64,000 nt of DNA from Pseudomonas viridiflava (GTDB lineage: Bacteria; Pseudomonadota; Gammaproteobacteria; Pseudomonadales; Pseudomonadaceae): NCBI RefSeq assembly GCF_900591205.1, contig NZ_UUPU01000014.1:186001-250000 (forward strand), read 5' to 3'. Position 1 is the stretch's first letter. Each line of letters opens with the position of its first letter. Made by a program: the position numbers and the translations under genes. Below, in pieces: positions 25,020 through 36,378 of this stretch. The notes under the pieces were generated by a model. It had not been told where the DNA came from. It was given only the letters and a program-made list of their open reading frames with translations, and searched no databases.

Positions 25020-25347
25020 GTGGGTTTGAGGCATTGCGTACAGCTCAAGTTCACTTTTGCAGCTATAAAGGCCGGAATTTGTCTTTACACATGGCGGCAG
25101 CGGCGCGATGACCGTTCATCTGTGCTAGCATCCTGCGCTTGGCTAATTCCGGGCGCGCCAATTGCCGCCTTGCCATGTTTCTTTTTAGCTCACTCCAGTC
25201 ACTCTGGTTCGATTATCGGTTGGCCGAAAGGCTCCTGCCGCTGTAAGGCAGGCGTTCATCACTGAACGGCCTGGTGTTGGATCTTGTACTGGCTCATCCC
25301 AACCCACGTGACCTTTGGTAGGGGTCACCACTAGGAGAGGAGGCGCC
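25020..25347 (+). promoter_or_regulatory. Leader region of the thrS-infC cluster with hairpins
   Basis: About 330 bp without a gene. Two inverted repeats precede thrS: CCTGCC (25234-25239) with GGCAGG (25247-25252), and GTGACC (25308-25313) with GGTCAC (25323-25328). The latter ends 8 bp before the AGGAGAGGAGG ribosome site. In E. coli, ThrRS represses its own translation through leader stem-loops; a similar role here is only suggested by position. Confidence 0.4.
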
Positions 25348-27270
25348 ATGCCAACTATTACTCTTCCCGACGGCAGTCAACGTTCATTCGATCATTCGGT
25401 TTCCGTAGCCGAGGTCGCCGCATCCATTGGTGCCGGCCTGGCCAAGGCCACCGTGGCCGGTAAGGTCGACGGCAAGCTGGTCGACGCCAGCGACCTGATC
25501 ACCAGCGACGCCAGCCTGCAAATCATCACGCCCAAGGATCAAGAGGGGCTGGAGATCATTCGCCACTCTTGCGCGCACTTGATTGGCCATGCGGTCAAGC
25601 AGCTGTACCCCACCGCGAAAATGGTGATCGGCCCGGTCATCGACGAAGGCTTCTATTACGACATCGCCTACGAGCGTCCTTTTACTCCGGACGACCTGGC
25701 CGCGATCGAACAGCGCATGCACGCGCTGATCGAAAAAGATTACGACGTGATCAAGAAGGTCACGCCGCGCGCCGAAGTGATCGACGTGTTCACCGCCCGT
25801 GGTGAAGACTACAAGCTGCGTCTGGTGGAAGACATGCCGGACGAACAGGCCATGGGTCTGTACTACCACGAAGAATATGTCGACATGTGCCGTGGCCCAC
25901 ACGTGCCGAACACGCGCTTCCTCAAGTCGTTCAAGCTGACCAAACTGTCCGGTGCCTACTGGCGCGGCGACGCGAAGAACGAGCAACTGCAACGGATCTA
26001 CGGCACTGCCTGGGCTGACAAGAAGCAGCTGGCGGCCTACATCCAGCGCATCGAAGAAGCCGAAAAACGCGACCACCGCAAGATCGGCAAGCGCCTGAAC
26101 CTGTTCCACCTCCAGGAAGAAGCACCGGGCATGGTGTTCTGGCACCCGAACGGCTGGACCCTGTACCAGGTGCTCGAGCAGTACATGCGCAAGGTTCAGC
26201 GTGAAAACGGCTACTTGGAGATCAAGACTCCGCAGGTCGTTGATCGCAGCCTGTGGGAGAAATCCGGGCACTGGGCCAACTACGCCGACAATATGTTCAC
26301 TACCCAGTCGGAGAACCGCGACTACGCCATCAAGCCGATGAACTGCCCCTGCCACGTGCAGGTGTTCAACCAGGGCCTGAAGAGCTACCGCGAGTTGCCG
26401 ATGCGCCTGGCCGAGTTCGGTGCCTGCCACCGCAACGAGCCATCGGGTGCGCTGCACGGCATTATGCGTGTACGCGGCTTTACTCAGGACGACGCCCACA
26501 TCTTCTGCACCGAAGAGCAGATGCAGGCTGAATCCGCTGCGTTCATCAAGCTGACCATGGACGTGTACCGCGATTTCGGTTTTACCGAAGTCGAAATGAA
26601 GCTGTCCACTCGTCCGGAAAAACGCGTTGGCTCCGATGAACTGTGGGATCGCGCCGAAGCGGCACTGGCCGCTGCGCTAGACAGCGCGGGCCTTGCGTAC
26701 GATCTGCAGCCGGGTGAGGGCGCCTTCTACGGCCCGAAAATCGAATTCTCGCTGAAAGATTGTCTTGGTCGTGTCTGGCAATGTGGTACTTTGCAGCTCG
26801 ATTTTAACCTGCCGATCCGTTTGGGAGCCGAATACGTCTCCGAAGATAACAGCCGTAAGCACCCGGTCATGCTGCACCGGGCGATCCTCGGTTCGTTCGA
26901 ACGGTTCGTCGGGATCCTGATCGAGCACTACGAGGGTGCATTCCCCGCGTGGCTGGCTCCGACTCAGGCAGTGATCATGAATATCACTGATAAACAGGCC
27001 GATTTTGCCGCTGAAGTTGAAAAAACTCTCAATGAAAGCGGATTTCGTGCCAAGTCCGACTTGAGAAATGAAAAGATCGGCTTTAAAATCCGCGAGCATA
27101 CTTTGCTCAAGGTTCCCTATCTTTTGGTTATCGGAGATCGGGAAGTCGAGATGCAGACTGTCGCTGTGCGTACTCGTGAAGGTGCTGACCTGGGCTCGAT
27201 GCCCGTCGCCCAGTTCGCTGAGTTCCTCGCGCAAGCGGTTTCCCGGCGTGGTCGCCCAGATTCGGAGTAA
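25348..27270 (+). CDS. thrS: Threonyl-tRNA synthetase
   Basis: A 640-aa protein starting at the ATG at 25348 with AGGAGG just before. The domains are in standard order: TGS (about 1-60), the second editing-type domain with the H-x3-H-type zinc/editing motif (H-S-C-A-H near 75), class II catalytic core (about 240-530, motif 2 with [11 protein letters not shown], Zn-binding Cys in M-N-C-P-C-H) and anticodon-binding domain (about 540-640). It charges tRNA-Thr and edits Ser-tRNA-Thr. First gene of the translation cluster; infC follows within 2 bp. Confidence 0.96.
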   Translation: MPTITLPDGSQRSFDHSVSVAEVAASIGAGLAKATVAGKVDGKLVDASDLITSDASLQIITPKDQEGLEIIRHSCAHLIGHAVKQLYPTAKMVIGPVIDEGFYYDIAYERPFTPDDLAAIEQRMHALIEKDYDVIKKVTPRAEVIDVFTARGEDYKLRLVEDMPDEQAMGLYYHEEYVDMCRGPHVPNTRFLKSFKLTKLSGAYWRGDAKNEQLQRIYGTAWADKKQLAAYIQRIEEAEKRDHRKIGKRLNLFHLQEEAPGMVFWHPNGWTLYQVLEQYMRKVQRENGYLEIKTPQVVDRSLWEKSGHWANYADNMFTTQSENRDYAIKPMNCPCHVQVFNQGLKSYRELPMRLAEFGACHRNEPSGALHGIMRVRGFTQDDAHIFCTEEQMQAESAAFIKLTMDVYRDFGFTEVEMKLSTRPEKRVGSDELWDRAEAALAAALDSAGLAYDLQPGEGAFYGPKIEFSLKDCLGRVWQCGTLQLDFNLPIRLGAEYVSEDNSRKHPVMLHRAILGSFERFVGILIEHYEGAFPAWLAPTQAVIMNITDKQADFAAEVEKTLNESGFRAKSDLRNEKIGFKIREHTLLKVPYLLVIGDREVEMQTVAVRTREGADLGSMPVAQFAEFLAQAVSRRGRPDSE

Positions 27271-27272
27271 TT

Positions 27273-27821
27273 ATTATTAAGCGTGAAATGAGACAAGATA
27301 AACGAGCTGCACCGAAAGCCCCGATCAACGAGAATATCTCGGCACGCGAGGTTCGGTTAATTGGCGCTGACGGCGAGCAGATTGGCATCGTCTCGATTGA
27401 TGAAGCGCTTCGTATCGCTGAAGAGTCCAAATTGGACCTGGTGGAAATCTCCGCCGACGCAGTCCCGCCTGTTTGCCGGGTGATGGACTACGGCAAGTCG
27501 ATCTTCGAAAAGAAGAAGCAGATTGCTGCGGCGAAGAAGAACCAGAAGCAGATTCAAGTAAAAGAAATCAAGTTTCGTCCAGGGACGGAGGAAGGGGATT
27601 ACCAGGTAAAACTGCGCAACCTGGTACGTTTCCTGAGTGATGGGGACAGGGCCAAGGTATCCTTGCGATTCCGCGGCCGTGAGATGGCCCACCAGGAGCT
27701 GGGGATGGAACTCCTCAAGCGGGTTGAAGCTGACCTGCTCGAGTACGGTTCGGTCGAACAGCATCCTAAGATGGAAGGACGCCAGCTGATCATGGTCATC
27801 GCCCCGAAAAAGAAGAAGTAA
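27273..27821 (+). CDS. infC: Translation initiation factor IF-3, ATT start
   Basis: The ATG at 27288 is internal. The family N terminus I-K-R-E-M-R-x-D-K-R-A is encoded from an ATT at 27273 (a second ATT follows at 27276), with GGAG 6 nt before, giving 182 aa. The rare AUU start lets IF-3 repress its own translation, as known in E. coli. N-domain with [14 protein letters not shown], Lys-rich linker helix, and C-domain ending V-I-A-P-K-K-K-K. It binds the 30S subunit and checks start-codon pairing. Confidence 0.94.
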   Translation: MIKREMRQDKRAAPKAPINENISAREVRLIGADGEQIGIVSIDEALRIAEESKLDLVEISADAVPPVCRVMDYGKSIFEKKKQIAAAKKNQKQIQVKEIKFRPGTEEGDYQVKLRNLVRFLSDGDRAKVSLRFRGREMAHQELGMELLKRVEADLLEYGSVEQHPKMEGRQLIMVIAPKKKK

Positions 27822-27881
27822 TCAACAGGGCACGGCAGGCCTTCTGATTATGTTTATCAACTGAATGCGGAGTATCCGAAC

Positions 27882-28076
27882 ATGCCAAAGATGAAGACTA
27901 AAAGTGGTGCTGCTAAGCGGTTTCTGAAAACTGCTAACGGTATCAAGCACAAGCACGCTTTCAAGAGCCACATCCTGACCAAAATGTCGACCAAGCGTAA
28001 GCGTCAACTGCGCGGTAGCAGCTTGCTGCATCCGTCTGACGTGGCAAAAGTCGAGCGCATGCTGCGCCTTCGTTAA
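27882..28076 (+). CDS. rpmI: 50S ribosomal protein L35
   Basis: A 64-aa basic protein beginning [14 protein letters not shown], the hallmark of L35, and of normal length. It lies 60 bp after infC and 30 bp before rplT. The intergenic RNA before it is where L20 represses rpmI-rplT in E. coli; I cannot see a clear equivalent structure here. Confidence 0.97.
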   Translation: MPKMKTKSGAAKRFLKTANGIKHKHAFKSHILTKMSTKRKRQLRGSSLLHPSDVAKVERMLRLR

Positions 28077-28106
28077 TTTTTGGATCAAGAATAGAGGAAG
28101 TAACTC

Positions 28107-28463
28107 ATGGCTCGTGTAAAGCGTGGCGTCATTGCCCGTAAGCGTCACAAAAAAATTCTGAAACTTGCTAAAGGCTACTACGGCGCGCGTTCACGCGTAT
28201 TCCGTGTTGCCAAGCAAGCGGTAATCAAGGCAGGCCAATACGCCTACCGTGACCGTCGTCAGAAAAAACGTCAGTTCCGCGCTCTGTGGATCGCTCGTAT
28301 CAACGCTGGTGCACGTGTTAACGGTCTGTCCTACAGCCGTTTCATCGCTGGCCTGAAAAAAGCGTCCATCGAAATCGACCGTAAGGTTCTGGCTGAACTG
28401 GCCGTGAACGAAAAAGCGGTGTTTGCTGCGATTGTCGAGAAAGCTAAAGCCACCTTGGCTTAA
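28107..28463 (+). CDS. rplT: 50S ribosomal protein L20
   Basis: A 118-aa very basic protein with the L20 N terminus [15 protein letters not shown] and [13 protein letters not shown] motif. It binds 23S rRNA early in 50S assembly and usually represses its own operon. AGAGGAAG ribosome site. Followed by a terminator-like hairpin before pheS. Confidence 0.97.
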   Translation: MARVKRGVIARKRHKKILKLAKGYYGARSRVFRVAKQAVIKAGQYAYRDRRQKKRQFRALWIARINAGARVNGLSYSRFIAGLKKASIEIDRKVLAELAVNEKAVFAAIVEKAKATLA

Positions 28464-28520
28464 GTACCCCCGACAGTCACCCTGGGCTGCTCCGTAGCCC
28501 ACGGTGGTAAACGTCATAAA

Positions 28521-29588
<1,068 letters not shown>

Positions 29589-29614
29589 TCGTAACGAATC
29601 TTTAGGAGAGCAGG

Positions 29615-31993
29615 ATGAAATTCAGTGAACAATGGCTGCGTGGCTGGGTAAGCCCGCAGGTAGGTCGCGACGAGCTGGTTGCTCGTCTGTCGATGGCCGG
29701 CCTTGAGGTCGATAGCGTGACGCCGGCCGCCGGTGTTTTCAGCGGTGTGGTCGTGGGCGAGGTGCTGAGCACCGAGCAGCACCCTGATGCCGACAAATTG
29801 CGTGTGTGCCAGGTCAGCAATGGCGCCGAAACCTTCCAGGTCGTGTGCGGAGCGCCAAACGTGCGCCCGGGCCTGAAGATCCCGTTTGCCATGATCGGTG
29901 CCGAGCTGCCGGGCGACTTCAAGATCAAGAAAGCCAAGCTGCGTGGTGTCGAGTCCAACGGCATGCTCTGCTCCCAGGCTGAGCTGCAAGTGGGCGAGGG
30001 CAACGACGGCCTGATGGAACTGCCGGCCGACGCGCCTGTGGGCCAGGATATTCGTGTGTACCTGGAGCTGGAAGACGCCAGCATCGAGGTCGACCTGACC
30101 CCTAACCGTGGCGATTGCCTGTCCCTCGCCGGCCTGGCCCGTGAAGTGGGCGCGTTGTACAACGCAGCCGTCACCCGTCCGGTGGTTGCCGCTGTCGCGG
30201 CGGTGCACGATGAAGTGCGCTCGATCGAAGTGCTGGCGCCAAACGCCTGCCCGCGTTACCTCGGCCGTGTGATTCGCAACGTTGACCTGTCCAAGCCGAC
30301 CCCGCTGTGGATGGTTGAGCGTCTGCGTCGCGCCGACGTGCGCAGCATCGACGCTGCCGTCGACATCACCAACTACGTGATGCTCGAACTCGGCCAACCG
30401 TTGCACGCTTTCGATCTCGCCGAAATCAATGGCGGCATTCGCGTGCGCATGGCTGAAGAAGGCGAGAAGCTGGTCTTGCTCGATGGCCAGGAAGTCAGTC
30501 TGCGCGCCGATACCCTGGTGATTGCCGACCATTCCCGCGCCCTGGCGATTGCCGGTGTGATGGGTGGCGAGCACAGCGGCGTGTCCGCGACCACGCGTGA
30601 CGTGTTCCTCGAAAGCGCGTTCTTCGACCAGATCGCCATCGCCGGCAAGGCTCGCTCCTACGGCCTGCACACCGATGCCTCGCACCGCTACGAGCGTGGC
30701 GTGGACTGGAAACTCGCTCGTGAAGCCATGGAGCGTGCCACTGGCCTGCTGCTGGAAATCACCGGGGGCGAAGCCGGCCCGATTACCGAAACCGTCAGCG
30801 AAGAACACCTGCCGTCCGTTGCGCCGATCACCTTGCGCGCCAAAAGCGTCGAGCAAATGCTTGGTCTGGTGATTGAGCCAGCTGAGATCGAGCAGCTGCT
30901 CTCGGCCCTCGGCCTGGGAATTTCCACCGGTGGGGAAGGGCAATGGAAGGTTGAAGTGCCAAGCCATCGCTTCGATATCAGCCTGGAAGTCGACCTGATC
31001 GAAGAGCTGGCCCGTTTGTACGGCTACAACCGTCTGCCGGTGCGTTACCCGCAGGCGCGCCTGGCACCGCAACCCAAGGCTGAAGCGCGTGCGCACCTGC
31101 CTGAGCTGCGTCGCCTGCTGGTTGCCCGTGGCTACCAGGAAGCGGTGACCTACAGCTTCATCGACCCGAGGCAGTTCGAACTGTTCAACCCGGGCGTCGA
31201 GCCGCTGTTGCTGGCCAACCCGATCTCCAACGACATGGCCGCCATGCGTTCGTCGCTGTGGCCGGGTTTGGTCAAGGCGCTTTCGCACAACCTGAACCGT
31301 CAGCAAGATCGTGTGCGCATGTTTGAAAGCGGCCTGCGTTTTGTCGGCCAACTCGACGACTTGAAGCAGGAGCCGATGCTTGCCGGTGTCGTATGCGGTA
31401 GCCGCCTGCCGGAAGGTTGGGCGCAAGGTCGCGATGCCGTGGACTTCTTCGACGTTAAAGCTGACGTGGAAGCGGTATTGGGCTTCGCCGGCGCACTGGA
31501 CGACTTCACGTTTGTGCCAGGCAGTCACCCGGCGTTGCACCCGGGCCAAACGGCGCGTATCGAGCGCGAAGGGCGCTTGGTGGGCTTCGTCGGCGCCATT
31601 CACCCGGAACTGTCGAAAACCCTCGGTTTGGACCGTCCGGTCTTCGTATTTGAGCTGGTCCTGGCTGAAGTCGCTTCGGGCAAAATGCCTAAATTCAGCG
31701 AGTTGTCGCGCTTCCCTGAAGTGCGCCGCGACCTGGCTTTGATCGCTGACCGTGAAGTAGCCGCCACTGCCGTTCTGGATGTAATCCGTGAAAATGCAGG
31801 GGAATGGCTGACAGACCTCAGGCTATTTGACGTCTATCAGGGTAAAGGCATTGATCCGCATAGAAAAAGCCTTGCAGTTGGCTTGACCTGGCAGCATCCA
31901 TCGCGCACTCTTAATGACGATGAGGTGAATACCACGACACAAAATATCCTCACCTCGCTCGAACAAAGGTTGAACGCCACGTTAAGGAAGTGA
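29615..31993 (+). CDS. pheT: Phenylalanyl-tRNA synthetase, beta subunit
   Basis: A 792-aa protein of usual length. In order: N-terminal tRNA-binding OB domain (about 40-150, with H-P-D-A-D-K-L-R-V-C), B3/B4 editing region (about 210-380), B5 domain, catalytic-like core and C-terminal anticodon-binding (FDX-ACB) domain (about 700-792). It partners PheS for aminoacylation and Tyr editing. ihfA starts 4 nt after the stop. Confidence 0.97.
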   Translation: MKFSEQWLRGWVSPQVGRDELVARLSMAGLEVDSVTPAAGVFSGVVVGEVLSTEQHPDADKLRVCQVSNGAETFQVVCGAPNVRPGLKIPFAMIGAELPGDFKIKKAKLRGVESNGMLCSQAELQVGEGNDGLMELPADAPVGQDIRVYLELEDASIEVDLTPNRGDCLSLAGLAREVGALYNAAVTRPVVAAVAAVHDEVRSIEVLAPNACPRYLGRVIRNVDLSKPTPLWMVERLRRADVRSIDAAVDITNYVMLELGQPLHAFDLAEINGGIRVRMAEEGEKLVLLDGQEVSLRADTLVIADHSRALAIAGVMGGEHSGVSATTRDVFLESAFFDQIAIAGKARSYGLHTDASHRYERGVDWKLAREAMERATGLLLEITGGEAGPITETVSEEHLPSVAPITLRAKSVEQMLGLVIEPAEIEQLLSALGLGISTGGEGQWKVEVPSHRFDISLEVDLIEELARLYGYNRLPVRYPQARLAPQPKAEARAHLPELRRLLVARGYQEAVTYSFIDPRQFELFNPGVEPLLLANPISNDMAAMRSSLWPGLVKALSHNLNRQQDRVRMFESGLRFVGQLDDLKQEPMLAGVVCGSRLPEGWAQGRDAVDFFDVKADVEAVLGFAGALDDFTFVPGSHPALHPGQTARIEREGRLVGFVGAIHPELSKTLGLDRPVFVFELVLAEVASGKMPKFSELSRFPEVRRDLALIADREVAATAVLDVIRENAGEWLTDLRLFDVYQGKGIDPHRKSLAVGLTWQHPSRTLNDDEVNTTTQNILTSLEQRLNATLRK

Positions 31994-31996
31994 CGT

Positions 31997-32299
31997 ATGG
32001 GGGCTTTGACGAAAGCTGAGATGGCGGAACGTCTGTACGAAGAGTTGGGTCTGAACAAGCGCGAGGCCAAGGAATTGGTCGAGCTGTTTTTTGAAGAGAT
32101 CAGACACGCTCTGGAAGACAACGAACAGGTCAAATTGTCCGGTTTCGGCAATTTTGACCTGCGGGACAAACGCCAGCGGCCTGGCCGCAATCCAAAAACG
32201 GGAGAAGAAATCCCGATCACGGCTCGCCGTGTGGTCACCTTTCGTCCAGGGCAGAAGTTGAAGGCCCGAGTTGAGGCTTATGCTGGAACCAAGTCATAA
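31997..32299 (+). CDS. ihfA: Integration host factor, alpha subunit
   Basis: A 100-aa HU/IHF-family protein with [10 protein letters not shown], the arm proline region [13 protein letters not shown] and [13 protein letters not shown]. It bends DNA as a heterodimer with IhfB and assists sigma54 promoters, recombination and replication. AAGGAAG ribosome site overlapping the pheT end. Overlaps the MerR-type gene by 20 bp. Confidence 0.97.
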   Translation: MGALTKAEMAERLYEELGLNKREAKELVELFFEEIRHALEDNEQVKLSGFGNFDLRDKRQRPGRNPKTGEEIPITARRVVTFRPGQKLKARVEAYAGTKS

Positions 32300-32636
32300 C
32301 GACGAGCTACCCGTCATCCCAGGCAAACGCTACTTCACCATTGGTGAAGTCAGCGAGCTGTGTGCAGTAAAGCCGCACGTGCTGCGCTATTGGGAGCAGG
32401 AGTTTCCTCAACTCAACCCCGTCAAACGCACCGGGAACCGTCGGTATTATCAGCGCCAGGATGTGCTGATGATCCGACAGATCCGTGCGTTGCTGTACGA
32501 CCAGGGGTTCACCATCAGCGGCGCACGTCAGCGTATGTCTGGTGATGAAGCCAAAGACGACACCACCCAATACAAGCAACTGATCCGCCAGATGATCTCC
32601 GAGCTCGAAGATGTGCTGGTGGTTTTGAAGAAGTGA
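32280..32636 (+). CDS. MerR-family transcriptional regulator (ihfA-linked)
   Basis: A 118-aa protein starting at the ATG at 32280 inside the end of ihfA. It has a MerR winged-helix domain, [21 protein letters not shown], followed by R-R-Y-Y-Q-R-Q-D-V and a short dimerisation helix. No C-terminal sensor domain or metal-binding cysteines, so the signal is unknown. This gene sits beside ihfA in many gammaproteobacteria. Confidence 0.9.
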   Translation: MLEPSHNDELPVIPGKRYFTIGEVSELCAVKPHVLRYWEQEFPQLNPVKRTGNRRYYQRQDVLMIRQIRALLYDQGFTISGARQRMSGDEAKDDTTQYKQLIRQMISELEDVLVVLKK

Positions 32637-32638
32637 TA

Positions 32639-32674
32639 CAAGCTTTTAAAATACTTCCACATTTCAAAAGCTTG
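32639..32674 (+). terminator. Hairpin after the MerR gene
   Basis: CAAGCTTTT (32639-32647) and AAAAGCTTG (32666-32674) form a perfect 9-bp stem with an 18-base loop just past the stop. It lacks a terminal U-run, so it may be a weak terminator or 3' processing site. Confidence 0.4.
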
Positions 32675-32726
32675 CGGTATATTCCTGATCGCTTCGTTGC
32701 GAAGCAAACCCAGTAACACGCCTAGT

Positions 32727-32803
32727 CGGGGCGTAGCGCAGTCCGGTAGCGCACTAGCATGGGGTGCTAGGGGTCGAGTGTTCGAATCACTCCGTCCCGA
32801 CCA
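32727..32803 (+). tRNA. tRNA-Pro(GGG)
   Basis: A 77-nt cloverleaf. Acceptor CGGGGCG pairs with CGTCCCG plus A and an encoded CCA. The D arm contains AGCGCAGTCCGGTAGCGC; the anticodon stem CTAGC/GCTAG encloses loop ATGGGGT with anticodon GGG; the T arm contains GTTCGAATC. It reads CCC (and CCU) proline codons. It is followed by a terminator at 32820-32847 and ends the thrS-ihfA cluster. Confidence 0.97.
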
Positions 32804-32819
32804 TATTTTTTAATGACTC

Positions 32820-32847
32820 AGCCCAATCTGAAAAGCTTGGGCTTTTT
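32820..32847 (+). terminator. Intrinsic terminator after tRNA-Pro
   Basis: AGCCCAA (32820-32826) and TTGGGCT (32837-32843) form a 7-bp stem followed by a T-run, 17 bp after the CCA end. Confidence 0.85.
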
Positions 32848-32886
32848 CATGCCTGCAGCAAACCTCTTGCTCGTCTCCTTCGCACG

Positions 32887-33726
32887 CTACCCCAGCATCG
32901 CCTCAACCTGCGCGAGGCTTACATGCGGAACAATTTCGTCTGGAAGCCGTGAAGTGGCAGATAAGTTGTAAACCCTGAACTCATCCCCCGTGACTTTCTC
33001 TGACATCAGCTTGAACGAAGGCAGTATACGCGTGTGGTAGTGCTGATCGAGCCCGCAGGGGGAGTTGCTGGAGGCTGAGGTTTCGTAAAACCTCCCCGCA
33101 TTTTCTTGCAGATCAACGCCGACCAGGAAGACTTTGGAGAAGCCGACATGGAAGGCCAGTTGGACCGCCAGATAAGCCACGGTGCGGGCATCAAAAAAGC
33201 CCTCACTCATGTTTTTACTGAAGCCAATCGGGCGTTCCCCAATGGATAGCAGGGAATGATTGGCGACCAGCGCGCTGTGCCGGCCGAGCACAGAGTCGAT
33301 CCAAGAGGGTCTTTTGGCTTTGGACAGCGGGTATAGCTCGCCGCTTGGGCGAATTGGCGATGACCGCGCATGATCTTCCCACAGCGCGACTCTTTGGCTG
33401 ATGGCCAAGGCGTGTTTGAATAAATCGGGCTGCTGCTCGGAAAAGCTTTTGTCGGTGCAGGCGTAAAAAAACGGCTTTATGTCGGTGTTCAGGAACATCG
33501 AAATCGCGCCATTCATGGTGATCATGGGCACGTGTGCGAATTTTTCGAGTGGAAAGGCTCTGGCCGACACGCCTGAAGCAATAATGAACACCGCGCCTGT
33601 TTCAGTATCTCGGCAGTCATCAAAGTCGTGCGTGGTCAGTGCGCGCCAAGGGCTGGATTTTGCGACATGTGGAGGCCGCGTGCTGTTGCCAGCACGCTCG
33701 ATATCGGCGTAGGACACGTGTTTCAT
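32887..33726 (-). CDS. Putative LPS/surface-glycan glycosyltransferase-like protein
   Basis: A 279-aa soluble protein with no signal peptide. The segment F-I-I-A-S-G-V-S-A-R-A-F-P-L near residue 48 looks like the first Rossmann strand and loop of DUF115/CST-type (GT42-like) transferases. It is followed by V-P-M-I-T-M-N-G-A and, later, K-V-F-L-V-G-V-D-L, a pattern these proteins share. Homologues are often annotated as lipopolysaccharide core biosynthesis proteins. Donor and acceptor sugars cannot be told. Stands alone between tRNA-Pro and the bamA-like gene. Confidence 0.5.
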   Translation of the reverse strand: MKHVSYADIERAGNSTRPPHVAKSSPWRALTTHDFDDCRDTETGAVFIIASGVSARAFPLEKFAHVPMITMNGAISMFLNTDIKPFFYACTDKSFSEQQPDLFKHALAISQRVALWEDHARSSPIRPSGELYPLSKAKRPSWIDSVLGRHSALVANHSLLSIGERPIGFSKNMSEGFFDARTVAYLAVQLAFHVGFSKVFLVGVDLQENAGRFYETSASSNSPCGLDQHYHTRILPSFKLMSEKVTGDEFRVYNLSATSRLPDEIVPHVSLAQVEAMLG

Positions 33727-33835
33727 CTGGCTCTTCCCTGCAGTCAGCGCTAGGTGCGTATATCAGCTGACCAGATTTTTCCTACAGGGTTTCCTCATGA
33801 AAAAATAGATAACTACGCGACAACCTGTTCCTGGA

Positions 33836-36202
33836 TCAAAACGTCTGCCCAAAGGAAAACTGAAATACCTGCTTGTCCGCGTTCTCGGGCGTACGAATCG
33901 GGTACGCCAGGTTGACACTCAGCGGCCCCATTGGGCTGTACCACGTCACGCCCACCCCCACCGAACTTGCCATCTGGCCCAGGTCCACACTGCCGCAGCC
34001 TTGGGTAGTGCTGAGGTAGCATTTGTCCGAATACACCGACCCCACATCCCAAAACACCGAGGTTCGTACGGATTTGTTGTCTTTGATGAACGGCACCGGG
34101 AATAAATATTCCGCGCCCCCTGTGATCAGGATATTGCCCCCCAGCGCCTCTGTGTCCCGGTCCGAGTAATACGCCTGACCGGCACTCGCATAAGCACCTG
34201 TGGCGGGGGTGTTGCGCGGGCCGAGGGTGCCGCTCGCAAAGCCGCGCACGGTGCCTTCGCCGCCTGCCGTATAGGTTTCGTAGAACGGCAGCCCGTCCGT
34301 CGAGCCATAGCCGCCGCCGTAGCCGAGTTTGGTGTGAAAGCGCAGGGTCGTGCTGTTGGTGACGGGAACGTAGGTTTGCCCGGTGTAATCGACTTTGTAG
34401 AAACTCAGATCGCTGCCGGGCACCGTTACCATCAGGTTGAGGTTTTGCGAGTAGCCGCGAGTGGCCAATATGCCTTTGTTCAACGTCGATTCGGACCAGC
34501 CGAGGTTGGCCTTGAAGTTGGTGAACTCCTTGCCTTCGCGCTCGACAAAGTCGTAGATCTCATCGGCGCTGTAGGTGCCGGGCTCGATACTGTCGTGTTG
34601 TGCAGTAAGGCCGACACTCAAGCGCGAGGTTTCGTTGATCGGGTAGCCGAGGGTGGCGCCCAGGCCGAAACTGTTGATGGCGTAATAGGAAACCCCATCA
34701 TCGTAGTACTTATTGTAGTCGGTCTTGCTGTAGAACGCGTTGTAACCCAGGCTCACCCCGTCGGCGGTGAAGTAGGGGTCGGTAAAGCCGATGTTGTATT
34801 TGCTTTGGTAGGACGAGCGGGTCAGCCCCAGGCTGGCGTAGTTGCCGGTGCCAAGGAAGTTGTTCTGGGAAATCGACCCGCCCAGGATCAGGCCCGCGCT
34901 CTGGGCGAAACCGACGCTGGCGGTGATCGACCCGGACGCCTGTTCTTCCACGGCATAGTTCACATCCAACTGGTCATCGACGCCGGCCACTGCCGGCGTC
35001 TCCACGTTCACCTCCTTGAAAAAACCCAGGCGCTCCAGGCGCACCTTGGACTGGTCGATCAGGTAGGTCGAGGCCCAGCCGCCTTCCATCTGGCGCATTT
35101 CGCGGCGCAGCACTTGGTCGTCAGTCTTGGTGTTGCCACGGAAGTTGATGCGATTAACGTAGGCCCGCTTACCCGGCTCGACGGAGAATGTGACATCCAC
35201 CGTGTGGTCTTCATCGTGAGCCTGTGGCACGCCGCTGACGTTGGCGAACGTATAGCCGTCATTGCCCAGGCGGCGGGTAATCAGTTCGGAGGTGGTGGTC
35301 ATCAGCTTGCGCGAAAATACCTGACCCTTTTGCACCAGTAACAATGACTGGACCTGGTCTTGCGGGACTTTCAACTCGCCGCTCAGTTTTACCTCACGCA
35401 CCGTGTATTTCTGGCCCTCGTGAATGTTCACGGTGATATAGACGTGCTTCTTGTCCGGCGTCATCGAGACCTGGGTCGAGGTGATATCCATGTTGATATA
35501 ACCGCGATCCAGGTAGTAGGAGCGCAACCGTTCAAGGTCACCGGACAGCTTCTCCCGCGCGTATTTATCGTCGTTCTTGAAAAACGACAGCCAGTTACTG
35601 GTCTTGAGGGTGAACTGGTCGATCAATGCCGCGTCGGGGAATACGCTGTTGCCCACCAAGTTGATGTGCTGGATCGCCGCGACTTCGCCCTCATTGATCT
35701 TGACCTTCAAGGCCACGCGGTTGCGCGGTTCGGTCACGACTTGCGCGTCGACGGATGCCGAGTAGCGGCCCTGGGCCACGTACTGGCGCTGCAACTCGTT
35801 GCGTATGCCTTCCAGGGTGGCACGCTGGAAAATCTCGCCCTCGGCAAGTCCGGATTGCTTCATACCCTTCATCAGGTCATCGGTTGAGATCGCTTTGTTG
35901 CCTTCCAGCTCGATACTGGCAACCGAGGGACGCTCGACTACATTGATAATCAGCACATCGCCTTCGCGGCTCAACTGGATGTCCTGAAAGTAACCGGTCT
36001 TGAACAGCGCACGGGTGGAATCTACCAGGCGCCGGTCGTCCGCTTCGTCGCCCACGTTCAACGGCAGCGCGCCGAACACGCTGCCCGCAGAGACCCGTTG
36101 CAGGCCGTTGATTCGAATATCCGAGATTTTGAAACCTTGGGCGAGTGCCAGTGAGGCATTGAGCAGCAGCGCAACCGAGCAGAGCAGGCGCGAAAAATTC
36201 AT
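33836..36202 (-). CDS. BamA-family outer-membrane assembly protein, stand-alone paralogue
   Basis: A 788-aa protein starting at the ATG at 36202, with signal peptide L-L-C-S-V-A-L-L-L-N-A-S-L-A-L-A-Q. Five POTRA domains (about 22-420) precede a 16-strand Omp85 barrel containing the lid-loop motif V-R-G-F. The barrel ends in an F (S-F-G-Q-T-F), as needed for outer-membrane insertion. The sequence is very close to pseudomonad BamA in the POTRA part. However, the neighbours are not rseP and skp/lpxD as for the essential gene, so this is probably a second copy. It could assemble a subset of outer-membrane proteins. A terminator is not obvious. Confidence 0.8.
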   Translation of the reverse strand: MNFSRLLCSVALLLNASLALAQGFKISDIRINGLQRVSAGSVFGALPLNVGDEADDRRLVDSTRALFKTGYFQDIQLSREGDVLIINVVERPSVASIELEGNKAISTDDLMKGMKQSGLAEGEIFQRATLEGIRNELQRQYVAQGRYSASVDAQVVTEPRNRVALKVKINEGEVAAIQHINLVGNSVFPDAALIDQFTLKTSNWLSFFKNDDKYAREKLSGDLERLRSYYLDRGYINMDITSTQVSMTPDKKHVYITVNIHEGQKYTVREVKLSGELKVPQDQVQSLLLVQKGQVFSRKLMTTTSELITRRLGNDGYTFANVSGVPQAHDEDHTVDVTFSVEPGKRAYVNRINFRGNTKTDDQVLRREMRQMEGGWASTYLIDQSKVRLERLGFFKEVNVETPAVAGVDDQLDVNYAVEEQASGSITASVGFAQSAGLILGGSISQNNFLGTGNYASLGLTRSSYQSKYNIGFTDPYFTADGVSLGYNAFYSKTDYNKYYDDGVSYYAINSFGLGATLGYPINETSRLSVGLTAQHDSIEPGTYSADEIYDFVEREGKEFTNFKANLGWSESTLNKGILATRGYSQNLNLMVTVPGSDLSFYKVDYTGQTYVPVTNSTTLRFHTKLGYGGGYGSTDGLPFYETYTAGGEGTVRGFASGTLGPRNTPATGAYASAGQAYYSDRDTEALGGNILITGGAEYLFPVPFIKDNKSVRTSVFWDVGSVYSDKCYLSTTQGCGSVDLGQMASSVGVGVTWYSPMGPLSVNLAYPIRTPENADKQVFQFSFGQTF

Positions 36203-36378
36203 CAAGATCTTTTCCAGAACACATCGACAAGCAGCGCCGGCGCGGCCGGACGGGTGAGCACCCAGCATAAGAGCGCGTGGCGTTTGGTGCGGTTAACCGA
36301 ATGTCAAGTTAGGTAAAGGTTGGCCCGTGATCACGATGTGAGGCTGATAATGTGCACCCCCCCACAGACGAGCCCGTG

